Shown in pieces: positions 50,197-58,187 of a stretch of DNA of 64,000 bases. The notes beneath the pieces were generated by a model, which worked only from the letters and a program-made list of their open reading frames with translations, was not told the origin of the DNA and did no database searches. The stretch lies in assembly GCF_011927945.1 (NCBI RefSeq), contig NZ_JAATJM010000001.1, positions 1,683,501 to 1,747,500 on the forward strand, given 5' to 3'. The position numbers and the translations under genes were made by a program. Positions within the stretch are counted from its first letter, which is position 1, and every line of letters starts with the position of its first letter. This stretch comes from Brevundimonas alba (GTDB lineage: Bacteria; Pseudomonadota; Alphaproteobacteria; Caulobacterales; Caulobacteraceae).

Positions 50197-50701
50197 AACC
50201 CTGACCCTGAACCGGATCGCCACGCCCTTGGGCGAGGTCCTGCTGGTGACCGACGCGGACGGCGCTGTCCGGGCCCTGGATTTCTCCGACTATGAGGTGC
50301 GGATGATGCGGCTCCTCGGCCGCCACAGCCCCGGCTTCGCGCTTGCCGAAGGCCGCGCCCCGGTCGCTGTCCGACGCGCCGTCGAAGCCTATTTCTCCGG
50401 CGAGGTGAGGGCGCTGGACGCGGTCGCGGTGAAGACCGGCGGCACCGTCTTCCAGCGCACCGTCTGGGCCGCGCTGCGGGCCATTCCGCCGGGCGAAACG
50501 CGCAGCTACGGCCAACTCGCCGCCGCCATCGGCTCGCCCAAGGCCGTGCGGGCGGCCGGACTGGCCAACGGCCAGAACCCCGTCGCAGTCATCGTCCCCT
50601 GCCACCGCGTGATCGGCGCCAACGGAACGCTGACCGGCTATGCCGGCGGGCTGGAGCGCAAGCGCTGGCTGCTGAAGCATGAGGGCGTAACTCTCCGCTA
50701 A
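50177..50701 (+). CDS. ogt: Methylated-DNA-protein-cysteine methyltransferase
   Basis: Direct-reversal repair enzyme (174 aa) moving the methyl group from O6-methylguanine to its own cysteine. The active-site motif is IVPCHRVIG; the recognition helix is SPKAVRAAGLANGQNP and the motif FQRTVWAALRAIPPGETRSYGQLA is conserved. The N-terminal domain is intact. It starts inside the last 20 bases of the Ada-like gene, so the two are coupled. Confidence 0.95.
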   Translation: MPNAQPETLTLNRIATPLGEVLLVTDADGAVRALDFSDYEVRMMRLLGRHSPGFALAEGRAPVAVRRAVEAYFSGEVRALDAVAVKTGGTVFQRTVWAALRAIPPGETRSYGQLAAAIGSPKAVRAAGLANGQNPVAVIVPCHRVIGANGTLTGYAGGLERKRWLLKHEGVTLR

Positions 50702-50752
50702 CCGCGTCTCTGCCCTTGCATTTCCACGCCATCCGCCTAGATTGTTCCTGCT

Positions 50753-50837
50753 TATGCTGAAAGTGAGCATAAGTCGGCGGCGGGCGATGAACCCGGCCGC
50801 CGTTCTTCGGACCCAGCATTTGCTCAGATCGAGCAAA
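50753..50837 (+). promoter_or_regulatory. Two matching 19-base palindromes upstream of nadA
   Basis: TATGCT-N7-AGCATA (50753-50771; arms extend to 8 bases with flanks, 50751-50773) and TTTGCTC-N5-GAGCAAA (50819-50837) are both 19-base palindromes following TWTGCT-N7-AGCAWA. Their centres are 66 bases apart. The second lies directly before the ribosome site of nadA. They look like operators for an NAD-responsive repressor such as NadQ or a NUDIX-type regulator; the protein is not in the window. Confidence 0.55.
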
Positions 50838-50848
50838 AGGGGATTGGA

Positions 50849-51928
50849 ATGGCCGACGGCGCTTTCGGACTGAGCAAAGAACTGGAACTGGCCACTGCGC
50901 CCGTCTGGGCCAAGGTTCGCGACCACGTGACGCCTCTGGAATGGCCGGCGCAGGCCGCGCTGATCCACGAGATCAACGCCCTGAAGCGCGAGCGCGACGC
51001 CGTGATCCTGGCGCACAACTACATGACGCCGGAAATCTTCCATGGCGTAGGCGACTATGTCGGCGACAGCCTCGGCCTGGCGAAGGAGGCCGCGAAGTCG
51101 AAGGCGAAAGTGATCGTCCAGGCCGGCGTGCACTTCATGGCCGAGACTTCGAAAATCCTGTCGCCCGAGAAGACGGTGCTGATCCCCGATCTGAAAGCCG
51201 GCTGCTCGCTGGCCGAGGCGATCACGGGCGAAGACGTGCGGCTGATCAAGCAGCGCTATCCGGGCCTGCCGGTGGTCACCTATGTGAATACGACGGCCGA
51301 CGTGAAGGCCGAGACGGACATCTGCTGCACCAGCGCCAATGCCGTGCAGGTCGTCGAATGGGCGGCCAAGGAATGGGGCGTCGACCGCGTCATCCTGATC
51401 CCCGACGAGTTCCTGGCGCGCAACGTCGCGGCCCAGACCAATGTCGGCATCATCGCCTGGAAAGGTCGCTGTATCGTGCACGAGCGCTTCACCGCCTCGG
51501 ACATCGCCGAGATGCGGGAGGCCTATCCGGGCGCCGAGATTCTCGCCCACCCCGAATGCCCCGAGGACGTTCTGTCGGCCGCCGACTTCGCCGGCTCGAC
51601 GGCAGCGATGACCGACTACATCACCAGCCGCAAGCCGAAGCAGGTCGTGCTCATCACCGAATGCTCGATGGCCGCCAACATACAGGGCGACGTGCCCGAG
51701 GTCAGCTTCATCGGCCCGTGCAACATGTGCCCCTACATGAAGCGGATCACGCTGGAGAACATCCGCGACTGCCTGCGCGACATGAAGTTCGAGGTGACGG
51801 TGCCCGAAGAGATGGCCGAGCGTGCGCGGCTGGCGGTGCAGCGGATGATCGACCTTCCGCCGCCGGTGGTTCCTGCCCGCTACGATCTGGTCAAGGCGCG
51901 CCACCATGTGGCGGTGGAGCTGATCTGA
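50849..51928 (+). CDS. nadA: Quinolinate synthase
   Basis: Makes quinolinate from iminoaspartate and dihydroxyacetone phosphate in NAD synthesis, with a [4Fe-4S] cluster. The 359-aa protein shows AVILAHNYMTPEI, GDSLGLAK, LKAGCSLAEAI, HPECP and GPCNMCPYMKRITL (cluster cysteines), and SGST-like TEC and DYITSRKPKQVVLITECSMAANI. Begins at ATG 50849 after GGGGATTGGA. First gene of a tightly packed nad operon; its stop codon overlaps the next ORF (TGATG). Confidence 0.97.
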   Translation: MADGAFGLSKELELATAPVWAKVRDHVTPLEWPAQAALIHEINALKRERDAVILAHNYMTPEIFHGVGDYVGDSLGLAKEAAKSKAKVIVQAGVHFMAETSKILSPEKTVLIPDLKAGCSLAEAITGEDVRLIKQRYPGLPVVTYVNTTADVKAETDICCTSANAVQVVEWAAKEWGVDRVILIPDEFLARNVAAQTNVGIIAWKGRCIVHERFTASDIAEMREAYPGAEILAHPECPEDVLSAADFAGSTAAMTDYITSRKPKQVVLITECSMAANIQGDVPEVSFIGPCNMCPYMKRITLENIRDCLRDMKFEVTVPEEMAERARLAVQRMIDLPPPVVPARYDLVKARHHVAVELI

Positions 51929-52041
51929 TGCACTACGTCGCGCCGGTCCGCGCGGTCGCGACGGTCGACCGGAAGACCCTGCGGCTTCTCGCCCTCCTGG
52001 CCTTGTGGCTCAGGTCGGAGAAAGCCACCTCACGGAGATGA
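51928..52041 (+). CDS. Candidate 37-aa microprotein between nadA and the M50 protease
   Basis: The ORF starts on the last base of the nadA stop codon (TGATG) and stops at TGA 52039-52041, overlapping the ATG of the M50 gene (ATGA). It would encode 37 residues, with a basic N-terminal half (MHYVAPVRAVATVDRK) and a hydrophobic LRLLALLALWL. No family is recognised. The overlaps on both sides are what one would expect of a translated linker; alternatively it is only a relay that lets ribosomes reach the protease gene. Confidence 0.5.
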   Translation: MHYVAPVRAVATVDRKTLRLLALLALWLRSEKATSRR

Positions 52042-52889
52042 CCGAAACCAACGCACCCCGTCCGCGCGGCCCCTGGGATCCGCGGCCCGACGACATCGTC
52101 GCGGCGCCCGCCGCCGCTGAGGCCGCTCACGCGACGGAACCGCCGCTGGCCAAGGGGCAGGATCCGCTCTGGGCGGCGCTGTCGACGCTGCTGCTCGGCG
52201 GCCTGATCTGGTACTGGACGCGGAGCTTCGTCATCGTCGGCGCAGTGCTCTGGGGCCTGCTCGTGCACGAGTACGGTCATGTGCTGGCGATGAACCGCTT
52301 CGGCATGGGTCCCGCACGAATCCATGTCATCCCCTTCTTCGGTGGCGCGGCGGTGAGCCAGCGGCCGGCGGCGAGCGAATGGCATGGCGTGCTGGTGTCG
52401 CTGGCGGGGCCGGCGTTCGGCCTGCTGGCGGCCATCCCCTTCTTCGCCCTGTTCCTCGTGACGCGGCAGGGCTCCTGGCTGGCCGGAGCGGCCACCATCG
52501 CGGCCCTGAACCTGATCAACCTCGCCCCCGCGCCGCCGCTGGATGGCTCGAGAGCGTTGGGACCGGTGCTGGCGCGCATCCATCCCATGCTGGAGCGGAT
52601 CGCCCTGCTCGCGATCGGCGGTCTGGTGGTGTGGTGGAGCCTGGCGACGGGCCGGTGGTTCCTGAGCGTGTTCCTCGTCATCGCCCTGCTGGGCCATCTG
52701 CGGAACGCCGGCTGGCGGCCGGAGGCCCGGCGTCTGACCGTGCGGGAAAGCCTGTCCAGCGTCAGCCTGTACATCGCCACCGGCGCGGCGTGCGCGGCGG
52801 TGGGGCTGGCCGCGCTGATCCCGCTTGGCGGCGATTCCCTGACGGTCGCACTGGAGGTCGCCGGCCGATATCTGGGCATCGGCCGTTGA
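52038..52889 (+). CDS. M50-family site-2 protease-like membrane metalloprotease
   Basis: Polytopic membrane protein of 283 aa. It has the HEYGH zinc motif (residues 77-81) inside a membrane segment, and LAPAPPLDGSRAL (about 162-174) carrying the third ligand Asp169 in the NxxPxPPLDG site typical of rhomboid-independent site-2 proteases. N-terminal 40 residues are soluble and acidic. The start at 52038 is chosen because of the ATGA overlap; a GTG at 52005 is possible. Its placement inside the nad operon is unusual. Substrate is unknown. Confidence 0.85.
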   Translation: MTETNAPRPRGPWDPRPDDIVAAPAAAEAAHATEPPLAKGQDPLWAALSTLLLGGLIWYWTRSFVIVGAVLWGLLVHEYGHVLAMNRFGMGPARIHVIPFFGGAAVSQRPAASEWHGVLVSLAGPAFGLLAAIPFFALFLVTRQGSWLAGAATIAALNLINLAPAPPLDGSRALGPVLARIHPMLERIALLAIGGLVVWWSLATGRWFLSVFLVIALLGHLRNAGWRPEARRLTVRESLSSVSLYIATGAACAAVGLAALIPLGGDSLTVALEVAGRYLGIGR

Positions 52890-54388
52890 GCCGGATCGAG
52901 CATGACGGGCCGCTGATCATCGGCGGCGGGCTGGCCGGGCTTTCGGCCGCTCTGGAAGCCGCGCCACGTAAGGTGCTGGTGGTGACGCCGGCGCCGCTGC
53001 TGCAGGCCTGCTCCTCGGCCTGGGCTCAAGGCGGGGTGGCGGCGGCCCTGTCGGAAAGCGATGCGCCGGCGCTGCACGCGGCGGATACGCTGGCGGCGGG
53101 CGCTGGACTGGTCGAGGCGGAGGCCACGGAGGTTCTCACAGCCGACGGACGGGCGACCGTCGAGTGGCTGGCGGCCCTGGGCGCGCCGTTCGACCGCGAC
53201 GCGGCGGGCGGGTTCGCGGTCAGTCTGGAAGCGGCGCATTCGCGGGCGCGGGTGGCGCGGGTCGGCGGCGACGGCGCGGGGCGGGCGATCCTGTCGGCGC
53301 TGGTCGCGGCCGCGCGCGCGGCGCCGCATATCGAGGTCTGGGAAGACGGAAGGCTACGCGGCCTGCTGCAGGACGACGACGGCCGCGTCCGCGGGGCGTT
53401 GATCGAACGAGACGGCCGGCTGGTCGAGGTCCTGGCGCCGGCGGTGGTGCTGGCGACGGGCGGGGCGGGCGGTCTCTACGCGCAAACCACGACGCCGGCC
53501 TCGTTGCTGGGTGAGGGGATGGCGCTGGCCTGGCGGGCGGGCGCCGAGGTTCTGGACCCCGAGTTCGTGCAGTTCCATCCGACCGCCATCGACGTCGGCC
53601 TCGATCCCATGCCGCTGGCGACAGAGGCGTTGCGGGGCGAGGGCGCGCGGCTGATCGACGGCGAGGGACGCTATCTGCTGGGGGACGGCGCCGCGGCAGA
53701 CCTGCAGCCGCGCGATGTGGTGGCGCGGGCGGTTCATGCTGCGAGAGCGGCTGGACGGGGCGCCTTCCTCGATGCGCGAACCGCCATCGGCGCGGCCTTC
53801 CCGCACGAGTTTCCAGGCGTGTTCGCCGCCTGCATGCGGGCTGGGCTGGATCCGCGCGAGACGCCGATCCCGATCGCGGCGGCGGCCCACTACCACATGG
53901 GCGGCATCGCCGCGGGACCGGACGGACGCACCAGCCTGCAGGGTCTGTTCGCCGTTGGAGAGTGCGCGGCGACGGGGGTGCACGGGGCCAATCGGCTGGC
54001 GTCCAACTCCCTGCTCGAAGCCGCGGCCTTCGGAAGGCGCACCGGGCGGACGGCGGCGCAGATTCTGGCGGGCTCCGGCAAGGTTCACGGAGTCGCTCCG
54101 TCTGCAGATATGTCCTCTGACGATCTCGCGGAACTGCGGCGGACCATGAGCGACGATGTCGGCGTGGTCCGGAACGCGGCCGGTCTTACTCGTGCCTTGG
54201 CCGTGCTGGACCGGCTGGAGTCGCGGACGCCGGAGGCTCCGGCCTTGGTCGCCGCGCGGCTGATCGTCGAGGCGTCTCTGGCGCGGCGGGAGAGCCGTGG
54301 CGGCCACTATCGGACGGACTTCCCGGCGACCGATGCGCAAGCCCGGCACACGCGCCTGAGGGCTTCGGTTCTCGCGGCGGCGGAATGA
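52886..54388 (+). CDS. nadB: L-aspartate oxidase
   Basis: FAD enzyme (500 aa) that oxidises aspartate to iminoaspartate for NadA. It starts at a TTG overlapping the M50 stop (TTGA) and has the GGGLAGLSAALEA dinucleotide fold, AWAQGGVAAAL, HSRARVARVGGDGAGRAI, VLATGGAGGLYAQTT, EFVQFHPTAID, and HYHMGGIAAGPDGRTSLQGLFAVGECAATGVHGANRLASNSLLEA motifs. No obvious defect. Confidence 0.95.
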   Translation: MSRIEHDGPLIIGGGLAGLSAALEAAPRKVLVVTPAPLLQACSSAWAQGGVAAALSESDAPALHAADTLAAGAGLVEAEATEVLTADGRATVEWLAALGAPFDRDAAGGFAVSLEAAHSRARVARVGGDGAGRAILSALVAAARAAPHIEVWEDGRLRGLLQDDDGRVRGALIERDGRLVEVLAPAVVLATGGAGGLYAQTTTPASLLGEGMALAWRAGAEVLDPEFVQFHPTAIDVGLDPMPLATEALRGEGARLIDGEGRYLLGDGAAADLQPRDVVARAVHAARAAGRGAFLDARTAIGAAFPHEFPGVFAACMRAGLDPRETPIPIAAAAHYHMGGIAAGPDGRTSLQGLFAVGECAATGVHGANRLASNSLLEAAAFGRRTGRTAAQILAGSGKVHGVAPSADMSSDDLAELRRTMSDDVGVVRNAAGLTRALAVLDRLESRTPEAPALVAARLIVEASLARRESRGGHYRTDFPATDAQARHTRLRASVLAAAE

Positions 54389-55245
54389 GCGGAGATCGCA
54401 TGGCCCGACAGCTTCCCGATCTGCTGATCGAGCCGGTAGTGCGCATGGCGCTGGCGGAGGATCTCGGCCGCGCGGGGGACCTCACGGCGCAGGCCTGCAT
54501 CCCGGAGGGCGCCCGTATGCGGGCGGTGTTCGCGGCGCGCAAGCCGGGGGTGCTGGCAGGCGTGGACTGCGTGCGGCTGGCCCTGCTCGCCATGGACCCG
54601 GCGGCGACCATCACGGCGCGGCTGAAGGACGGCGACGCCTTCGAGGCCGGCGCGGTTCTGGTCGAGGCCGAGGCCGACGCCCGCGCCTTCCTCGCGGCCG
54701 AGCGGACGGCGCTGAACCTGCTGGCCCGGCTGTGCGGCATCGCCACCCTGACCCGCGCCTATGTCCAGGCGGTCGAGGGGACCGGCGCGCGCATCGCCGA
54801 CACGCGCAAGACCACGCCCGGCCTGCGGGCCCTGGAGAAGCATGCGGTCATGTGCGGCGGCGGTCTGAACCATCGCTTCGGGCTGGATGACGCCATCCTG
54901 ATCAAGGACAACCACGTCGCCGTCTGCGGCGGCGTCGGCGAGGCGATCCGGCGGGCACGCGCTGCGGCGGGGCATCTGGTGAAAATCGAGGTCGAGGTCG
55001 ACGGCCTCGCCCAGCTGGACGAGGCGCTGGCGGAGCGGCCGGACGTCATAATGCTCGACAATTTCACGGCGGAGATGCTGCGCGAGGCGGTGTCGCGCGT
55101 CGGCGGGCGGGTGGTGCTGGAGGCCTCCGGAGGCGTCACGCTGGAGACGGTTCGAGGCATCGCCGAGACGGGCGTGAAGGTGATCTCGGTTGGAGCCCTG
55201 ACCCATTCCGCGGCCTCGCTCGACATCGGCCTGGACGCAGTCTGA
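54385..55245 (+). CDS. nadC: Nicotinate-nucleotide pyrophosphorylase (carboxylating)
   Basis: Quinolinate phosphoribosyltransferase (286 aa), last step to nicotinate mononucleotide. ATGA overlap with nadB. Motifs ADTRKTTPGLRALEKHAVMCGGGLNHRFGLDDAILIKDNH and EVEVDGLAQLDEAL, and LEASGGVTLETVRGIAETGVKVISVGALTHS, are standard. The nad operon ends here with a 70-base gap before the next stress-type promoter. Confidence 0.97.
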   Translation: MSGDRMARQLPDLLIEPVVRMALAEDLGRAGDLTAQACIPEGARMRAVFAARKPGVLAGVDCVRLALLAMDPAATITARLKDGDAFEAGAVLVEAEADARAFLAAERTALNLLARLCGIATLTRAYVQAVEGTGARIADTRKTTPGLRALEKHAVMCGGGLNHRFGLDDAILIKDNHVAVCGGVGEAIRRARAAAGHLVKIEVEVDGLAQLDEALAERPDVIMLDNFTAEMLREAVSRVGGRVVLEASGGVTLETVRGIAETGVKVISVGALTHSAASLDIGLDAV

Positions 55246-55258
55246 AGCGCGGCGGTAA

Positions 55259-55283
55259 GGAACGGCGTCAGCCGGGGCCCGTT
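55259..55283 (+). promoter_or_regulatory. EcfG-type general stress promoter
   Basis: GGAAC (55259-55263), 16 bases, then CGTT (55280-55283) and TCC: an exact match to the alphaproteobacterial general-stress consensus GGAAC-N16/17-CGTT. It lies 33 bases before the ATG of a small hydrophilic protein. Confidence 0.75.
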
Positions 55284-55315
55284 TCCTGAACACAGCCGTT
55301 CAAGGAGCGAACCCC

Positions 55316-55525
55316 ATGAGCAAGACGCCGAAAATCCCCGAGGAGCAGACCAGCTTCGCCGGTGACAAGACCGCCGGACGGGAGGGCAAGACCGACCGCC
55401 GCGACCTGCGTACCGACGTGCGCGACGGCCAGCCGGGCGACGCCGGGATCAATACCGCCGAGCAGGGCCGCTTCGGCGACATCAAGCAGAACACCACCCA
55501 TCAGGGCTATCAGCAGGACCGCTGA
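55316..55525 (+). CDS. Small hydrophilic disordered protein, probable stress protein
   Basis: Sixty-nine residues with almost no hydrophobic amino acids (MSKTPKIPEEQTSFAGDKTA ... KQNTTHQGYQQDR). Charged and Gly/Asn/Gln-rich composition suggests a disordered hydrophilin-like protein. The ATG follows CAAGGAGCG. The promoter is an exact general-stress type. I do not recognise a named family; it is likely paired with the similar 75-aa protein 130 bases downstream. Confidence 0.72.
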   Translation: MSKTPKIPEEQTSFAGDKTAGREGKTDRRDLRTDVRDGQPGDAGINTAEQGRFGDIKQNTTHQGYQQDR

Positions 55526-55584
55526 CGTGGCGCGCGATGACAGGGCCGCCGGCCCGCCGCGCGCACCCGTGGACTCGCCCGCGA

Positions 55585-55603
55585 CCGAACGGCAGCCGTT
55601 CGG
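55585..55603. repeat. Perfect 19-base palindrome between two small stress genes
   Basis: CCGAACGGC-A-GCCGTTCGG has perfect 9-bp arms with a single-base spacer. No T-run follows, so it may be an operator or an mRNA structure rather than a terminator. Confidence 0.5.
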
Positions 55604-55654
55604 CTCCCTTCAGGGCAGCCCGTTGATCCAGTGGAACGTTCAGGAGCGACACCG

Positions 55655-55882
55655 ATGAGCAACAACCAGCACAACCCCGAACCGGTCGACGAAAAGCGCT
55701 GGGGCGGACCGGGCTCGAGCCATCAGAACGCGGATCGCGAGCCGCCGGCGTTCGAGGATCCGCGCGATGGGGGTCCGACCAATCCGCGCAACAGCAAGGT
55801 GTCGGGCGGCGGCGGCGAGCGAGACCTGAAGCACAGCCATATCGACGAGCGCCGCTCGTCGAAGGGCGACCGGGACGCCTGA
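55655..55882 (+). CDS. Second small hydrophilic disordered protein
   Basis: Seventy-five residues rich in Gly, Asn, Asp, Arg and Glu (MSNNQHNPEPVDEKRWGGPG ... SSKGDRDA), no membrane segment, no cysteine. It resembles the previous gene in composition and in its GGAGCGACACCG start region (AGGAGCGA before ATG). It may be in the same transcript. The function is unknown. Confidence 0.7.
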   Translation: MSNNQHNPEPVDEKRWGGPGSSHQNADREPPAFEDPRDGGPTNPRNSKVSGGGGERDLKHSHIDERRSSKGDRDA

Positions 55883-55884
55883 TC

Positions 55885-56973
55885 TCAGGCGGCGGGCGTC
55901 GAAACCGCGGCAGACGCCGGAGCGGCCGTCTCGGCGGGCGCGGTGATCTGAACCGCCGGGACGGTCGCCGGAGCGTTGGTCTCGGAGGGCGCGCCCGCAC
56001 CGTCCTGGGCCACCAGCAGATTGTAGGCGATCGCGCCGGCCTCGCGCACCGTGCCGGTCGGATCGAGGCTGGCCTGGATCAGGCGCGGCTGGTCAGAGGC
56101 GCTCGACGGGCGCGCGGCATAGGAGAAGGCGGCGCCGGAGCCCGAACGCCCGCCGAAGCGGTAGAACAGGTGATCGCCGACTTGGCTGACCCGGATGAGC
56201 GAACTGCGCCACTGGGGCGACACCCCGGTGGTGTGGAAATGGGTGGCGTTGCCGACGCGCGCATAGACCGAGCCGGACAGGGCGCTGGAGGCGATGTCGC
56301 GGGCCCGGTTCCAGGCGGCGCCGCTGACCCGGCCGCGCATCGAGCCGTCGCAGGTGAAGCTGAACTGGCAGCCGGTCCGCCGGGCCGCGCCCTGGAACAC
56401 GACGCCGCAGACGCTCTTGGGGAAGGCGGGATGGCGGACGCGGTTCAGGACCACCTGGGCCACGGCCTTCATGCCTTCCCGGCCTTCGCCGCGGGCTTCG
56501 TAGTAAACCGCCTGCGTCAGGCAATCGAGATCGCGCGAGGCGTCCAGGGCGCCGCCGAGGCGGAATGGCTGGGCCGCTACGGGGCCGGTCAGGCTGACCC
56601 GGCGCAGGGTGTTCTCGGGGGATTGGGCCCGAAGTTGCTCAAGCCGGGCCGTCAGCAGTTCGGCCTGCCGGTCGCGCTGGGCCGAGCCGGCGACGGTATA
56701 GGGGTCGTGCCGCCGGGCGATGGCGAGGGCGCTTTCATCGAGACCGCCGGCCGCGGCGGCCAGCGCCTCTTCGGTAAAGCCTGCCGCTGATGCGCTTTCG
56801 ATACGCACCGCCTGGGCCCGCACCGTCGTGGCCTTCGCCACTGCGCCGCCCAGATAGGCGCAGCCGATCGCCAGCCCCACCATCGCGCCAAACGTCGCCG
56901 CCGCCGCGCCGGGCCGGATCATGGCCTTGCGGTCGGCAGGGGATGTCGCACGCGAATGCGAGGAGTTTGGCAA
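55885..56973 (-). CDS. SleB-type cell wall hydrolase
   Basis: Peptidoglycan hydrolase-like protein (362 aa). A membrane anchor or signal is near residues 24-50; the catalytic SleB-like region is CLTQAVYYEARGEGREGMKAVAQVVLNRVRHPAFPKSVCGVVFQGAARRTGCQFSFTCDGSM, with the YYEARGEG active glutamate, then GNATHFHT and the VSPQW segment. The C-terminal region is proline/alanine-rich. Start is TTG at 56973, or ATG at 56922, which directly precedes the membrane segment. A paralogue lies at 63 kb. Confidence 0.85.
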   Translation of the reverse strand: MPNSSHSRATSPADRKAMIRPGAAAATFGAMVGLAIGCAYLGGAVAKATTVRAQAVRIESASAAGFTEEALAAAAGGLDESALAIARRHDPYTVAGSAQRDRQAELLTARLEQLRAQSPENTLRRVSLTGPVAAQPFRLGGALDASRDLDCLTQAVYYEARGEGREGMKAVAQVVLNRVRHPAFPKSVCGVVFQGAARRTGCQFSFTCDGSMRGRVSGAAWNRARDIASSALSGSVYARVGNATHFHTTGVSPQWRSSLIRVSQVGDHLFYRFGGRSGSGAAFSYAARPSSASDQPRLIQASLDPTGTVREAGAIAYNLLVAQDGAGAPSETNAPATVPAVQITAPAETAAPASAAVSTPAA

Positions 56974-57414
56974 AGGCTCGATCCTGTTCAGCAGGGCGCA
57001 GCGCCGCCCCCGGGTAGTCTCGCGGCGGGGGCGACAACGGCCGCGGCCCGGCTGCGGTAGATCGACGGTCGGCGAACGGGCTGATCGTCGGGACGCGCCT
57101 TAAGCCAGCCGTTTATGGCGTCATTGTGGTTGATTCGCAAGATTAGGGTGCGCTGCAACATCGCACCGCATCCGCCCTGTATATCTTGGTTAACCAGCCG
57201 TTCACATCGGACAAGCCTCGCAGTGAGCAGGCCAAATACTGAACAGGGTGACCATCGCACAGCTCAGAGCCACGCTTATGCATCGGGCCAACGATTGTTC
57301 TAGGGTAAATCTATTGTCTTCGCGACGGGCGAGTCATCGCCGATTTCTCTGGCGCTTGAGCCCGGAACACCTTGGCCGTGGCCGCGTTTCCGCTGCACAG
57401 CACAGGAGCCCGCC
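56974..57414 (+). promoter_or_regulatory. Intergenic region between SleB and lipoprotein genes
   Basis: This 441-base gap has no supported gene. On the right it contains an exact general-stress promoter at 57364-57388 (listed separately). On the left it must contain the promoter of the SleB gene, but I cannot identify one; a TTAACC half-site is at 57189. Confidence 0.4.
57364..57388 (+). promoter_or_regulatory. EcfG-type general stress promoter
   Basis: GGAAC (57364-57368), 16 bases, CGTT (57385-57388) and TCC; identical -35 and -10 elements to the one at 55259. It lies 26 bases before the ATG of the lipoprotein gene. Confidence 0.75.
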
Positions 57415-57600
57415 ATGAAACGCACCATTCTGATCCTCGCCTCGGCCCTCTCCGTGGCCGGTCTCGCCGCCTGCGGCCACAGCATCGAACAGAAGGCCGC
57501 CACGGGCGCCATCGCGGGCGCCATGGTCGCCGGCCCGGTGGGCGCCGCCGTCGGCGGTGCAGCCGGCGCGGCGGTCGGTCACGCCGACAAGCCGAACTGA
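57415..57600 (+). CDS. Small glycine-zipper lipoprotein
   Basis: A 61-residue protein starting MKRTILILASALSVAGLAACGHS, with a lipobox LAAC so that Cys20 should be acylated. The mature part is a glycine-zipper (ATGAIAGAMVAGPVGAAVGG and onward) that would insert in a membrane or oligomerise. Upstream is CAGGAG. It belongs to the Gly-zipper osmotic-stress family in composition. A general-stress promoter precedes it. Confidence 0.82.
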   Translation: MKRTILILASALSVAGLAACGHSIEQKAATGAIAGAMVAGPVGAAVGGAAGAAVGHADKPN

Positions 57601-57760
57601 CACAGGTCGGAACTCAATGTGGGGCGGAGACGCGTTCTCCGCCTCGCAACCTTGATTTCCGTCCCCATATGGGCTTAGCCCACCCAGCGTTGGCTGAGCG
57701 CCGCTCGCCTGCGCCGTTTGCGCATCTGACAGACAATCAAGGACATCGACGACCGCTCGC

Positions 57761-58123
57761 ATGAGAGATCTGAAACAAACCGGCTTCACGGACCGCCTTT
57801 CCGCCCAGCAGGACGCCAAGAAGGCCCTGCTCGCCCGCTTCAAGCCGAAGCCCGCCGCGCCCGACCCCGAGTTCGAGAAACTGCAGGAGAAGCGCGCCGC
57901 CGAGAAGGAGGCCCTGCGCCAGCAGCGCGAACTGGAGAAGGCTGAGGTTCGCCGTCAGAAGGCCGAGGTCGAAGCCGCTCGACTCGCCGCCGATCACGAC
58001 GCCCAGGAAGCCATCGAGGCCGAGAAGCGCGCCGCCCGCAAGGAGCGCAAACAGCTTTCCAAGGAAGAGCAGAAGGCCGCCCGCGACGCCCGCTACGCGG
58101 CCCGCAAGGCTCGCCAGCGCTAA
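57761..58123 (+). CDS. Highly charged coiled-coil protein (DUF6481-like)
   Basis: A 120-aa protein, almost wholly lysine, arginine, glutamate and alanine (for example EFEKLQEKRAAEKEALRQQRELEKAEVRRQKAEVEAARLAADHDAQ), predicted as one long helix with no hydrophobic core. The N-terminus MRDLKQTGFTDRLSAQQDAKKALLARFKPKPAAPDPEF resembles DUF6481 proteins of alphaproteobacteria. It has a terminator downstream. The exact role is unknown. A poor stress-promoter look-alike upstream (19-base spacer) was not accepted. Confidence 0.75.
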   Translation: MRDLKQTGFTDRLSAQQDAKKALLARFKPKPAAPDPEFEKLQEKRAAEKEALRQQRELEKAEVRRQKAEVEAARLAADHDAQEAIEAEKRAARKERKQLSKEEQKAARDARYAARKARQR

Positions 58124-58149
58124 GGCCTTCACGCCCGAAAGACAGTCAG

Positions 58150-58174
58150 GACCGTCCGGTTTCGCCGGGCGGTC
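58150..58174 (+). terminator. Intrinsic terminator of the charged coiled-coil gene
   Basis: Ten-bp hairpin (58150-58159 and 58165-58174, one G-U pair, loop TTTCG) followed by TTTTCTTTT on the plus strand. Confidence 0.85.
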
Positions 58175-58187
58175 TTTTCTTTTGGAC

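Noticed and set aside
57608..57635. GGAAC ... CGTT before the charged coiled-coil gene
   Set aside because: Spacer is 19 bases, outside the 16-17 range of the known consensus.
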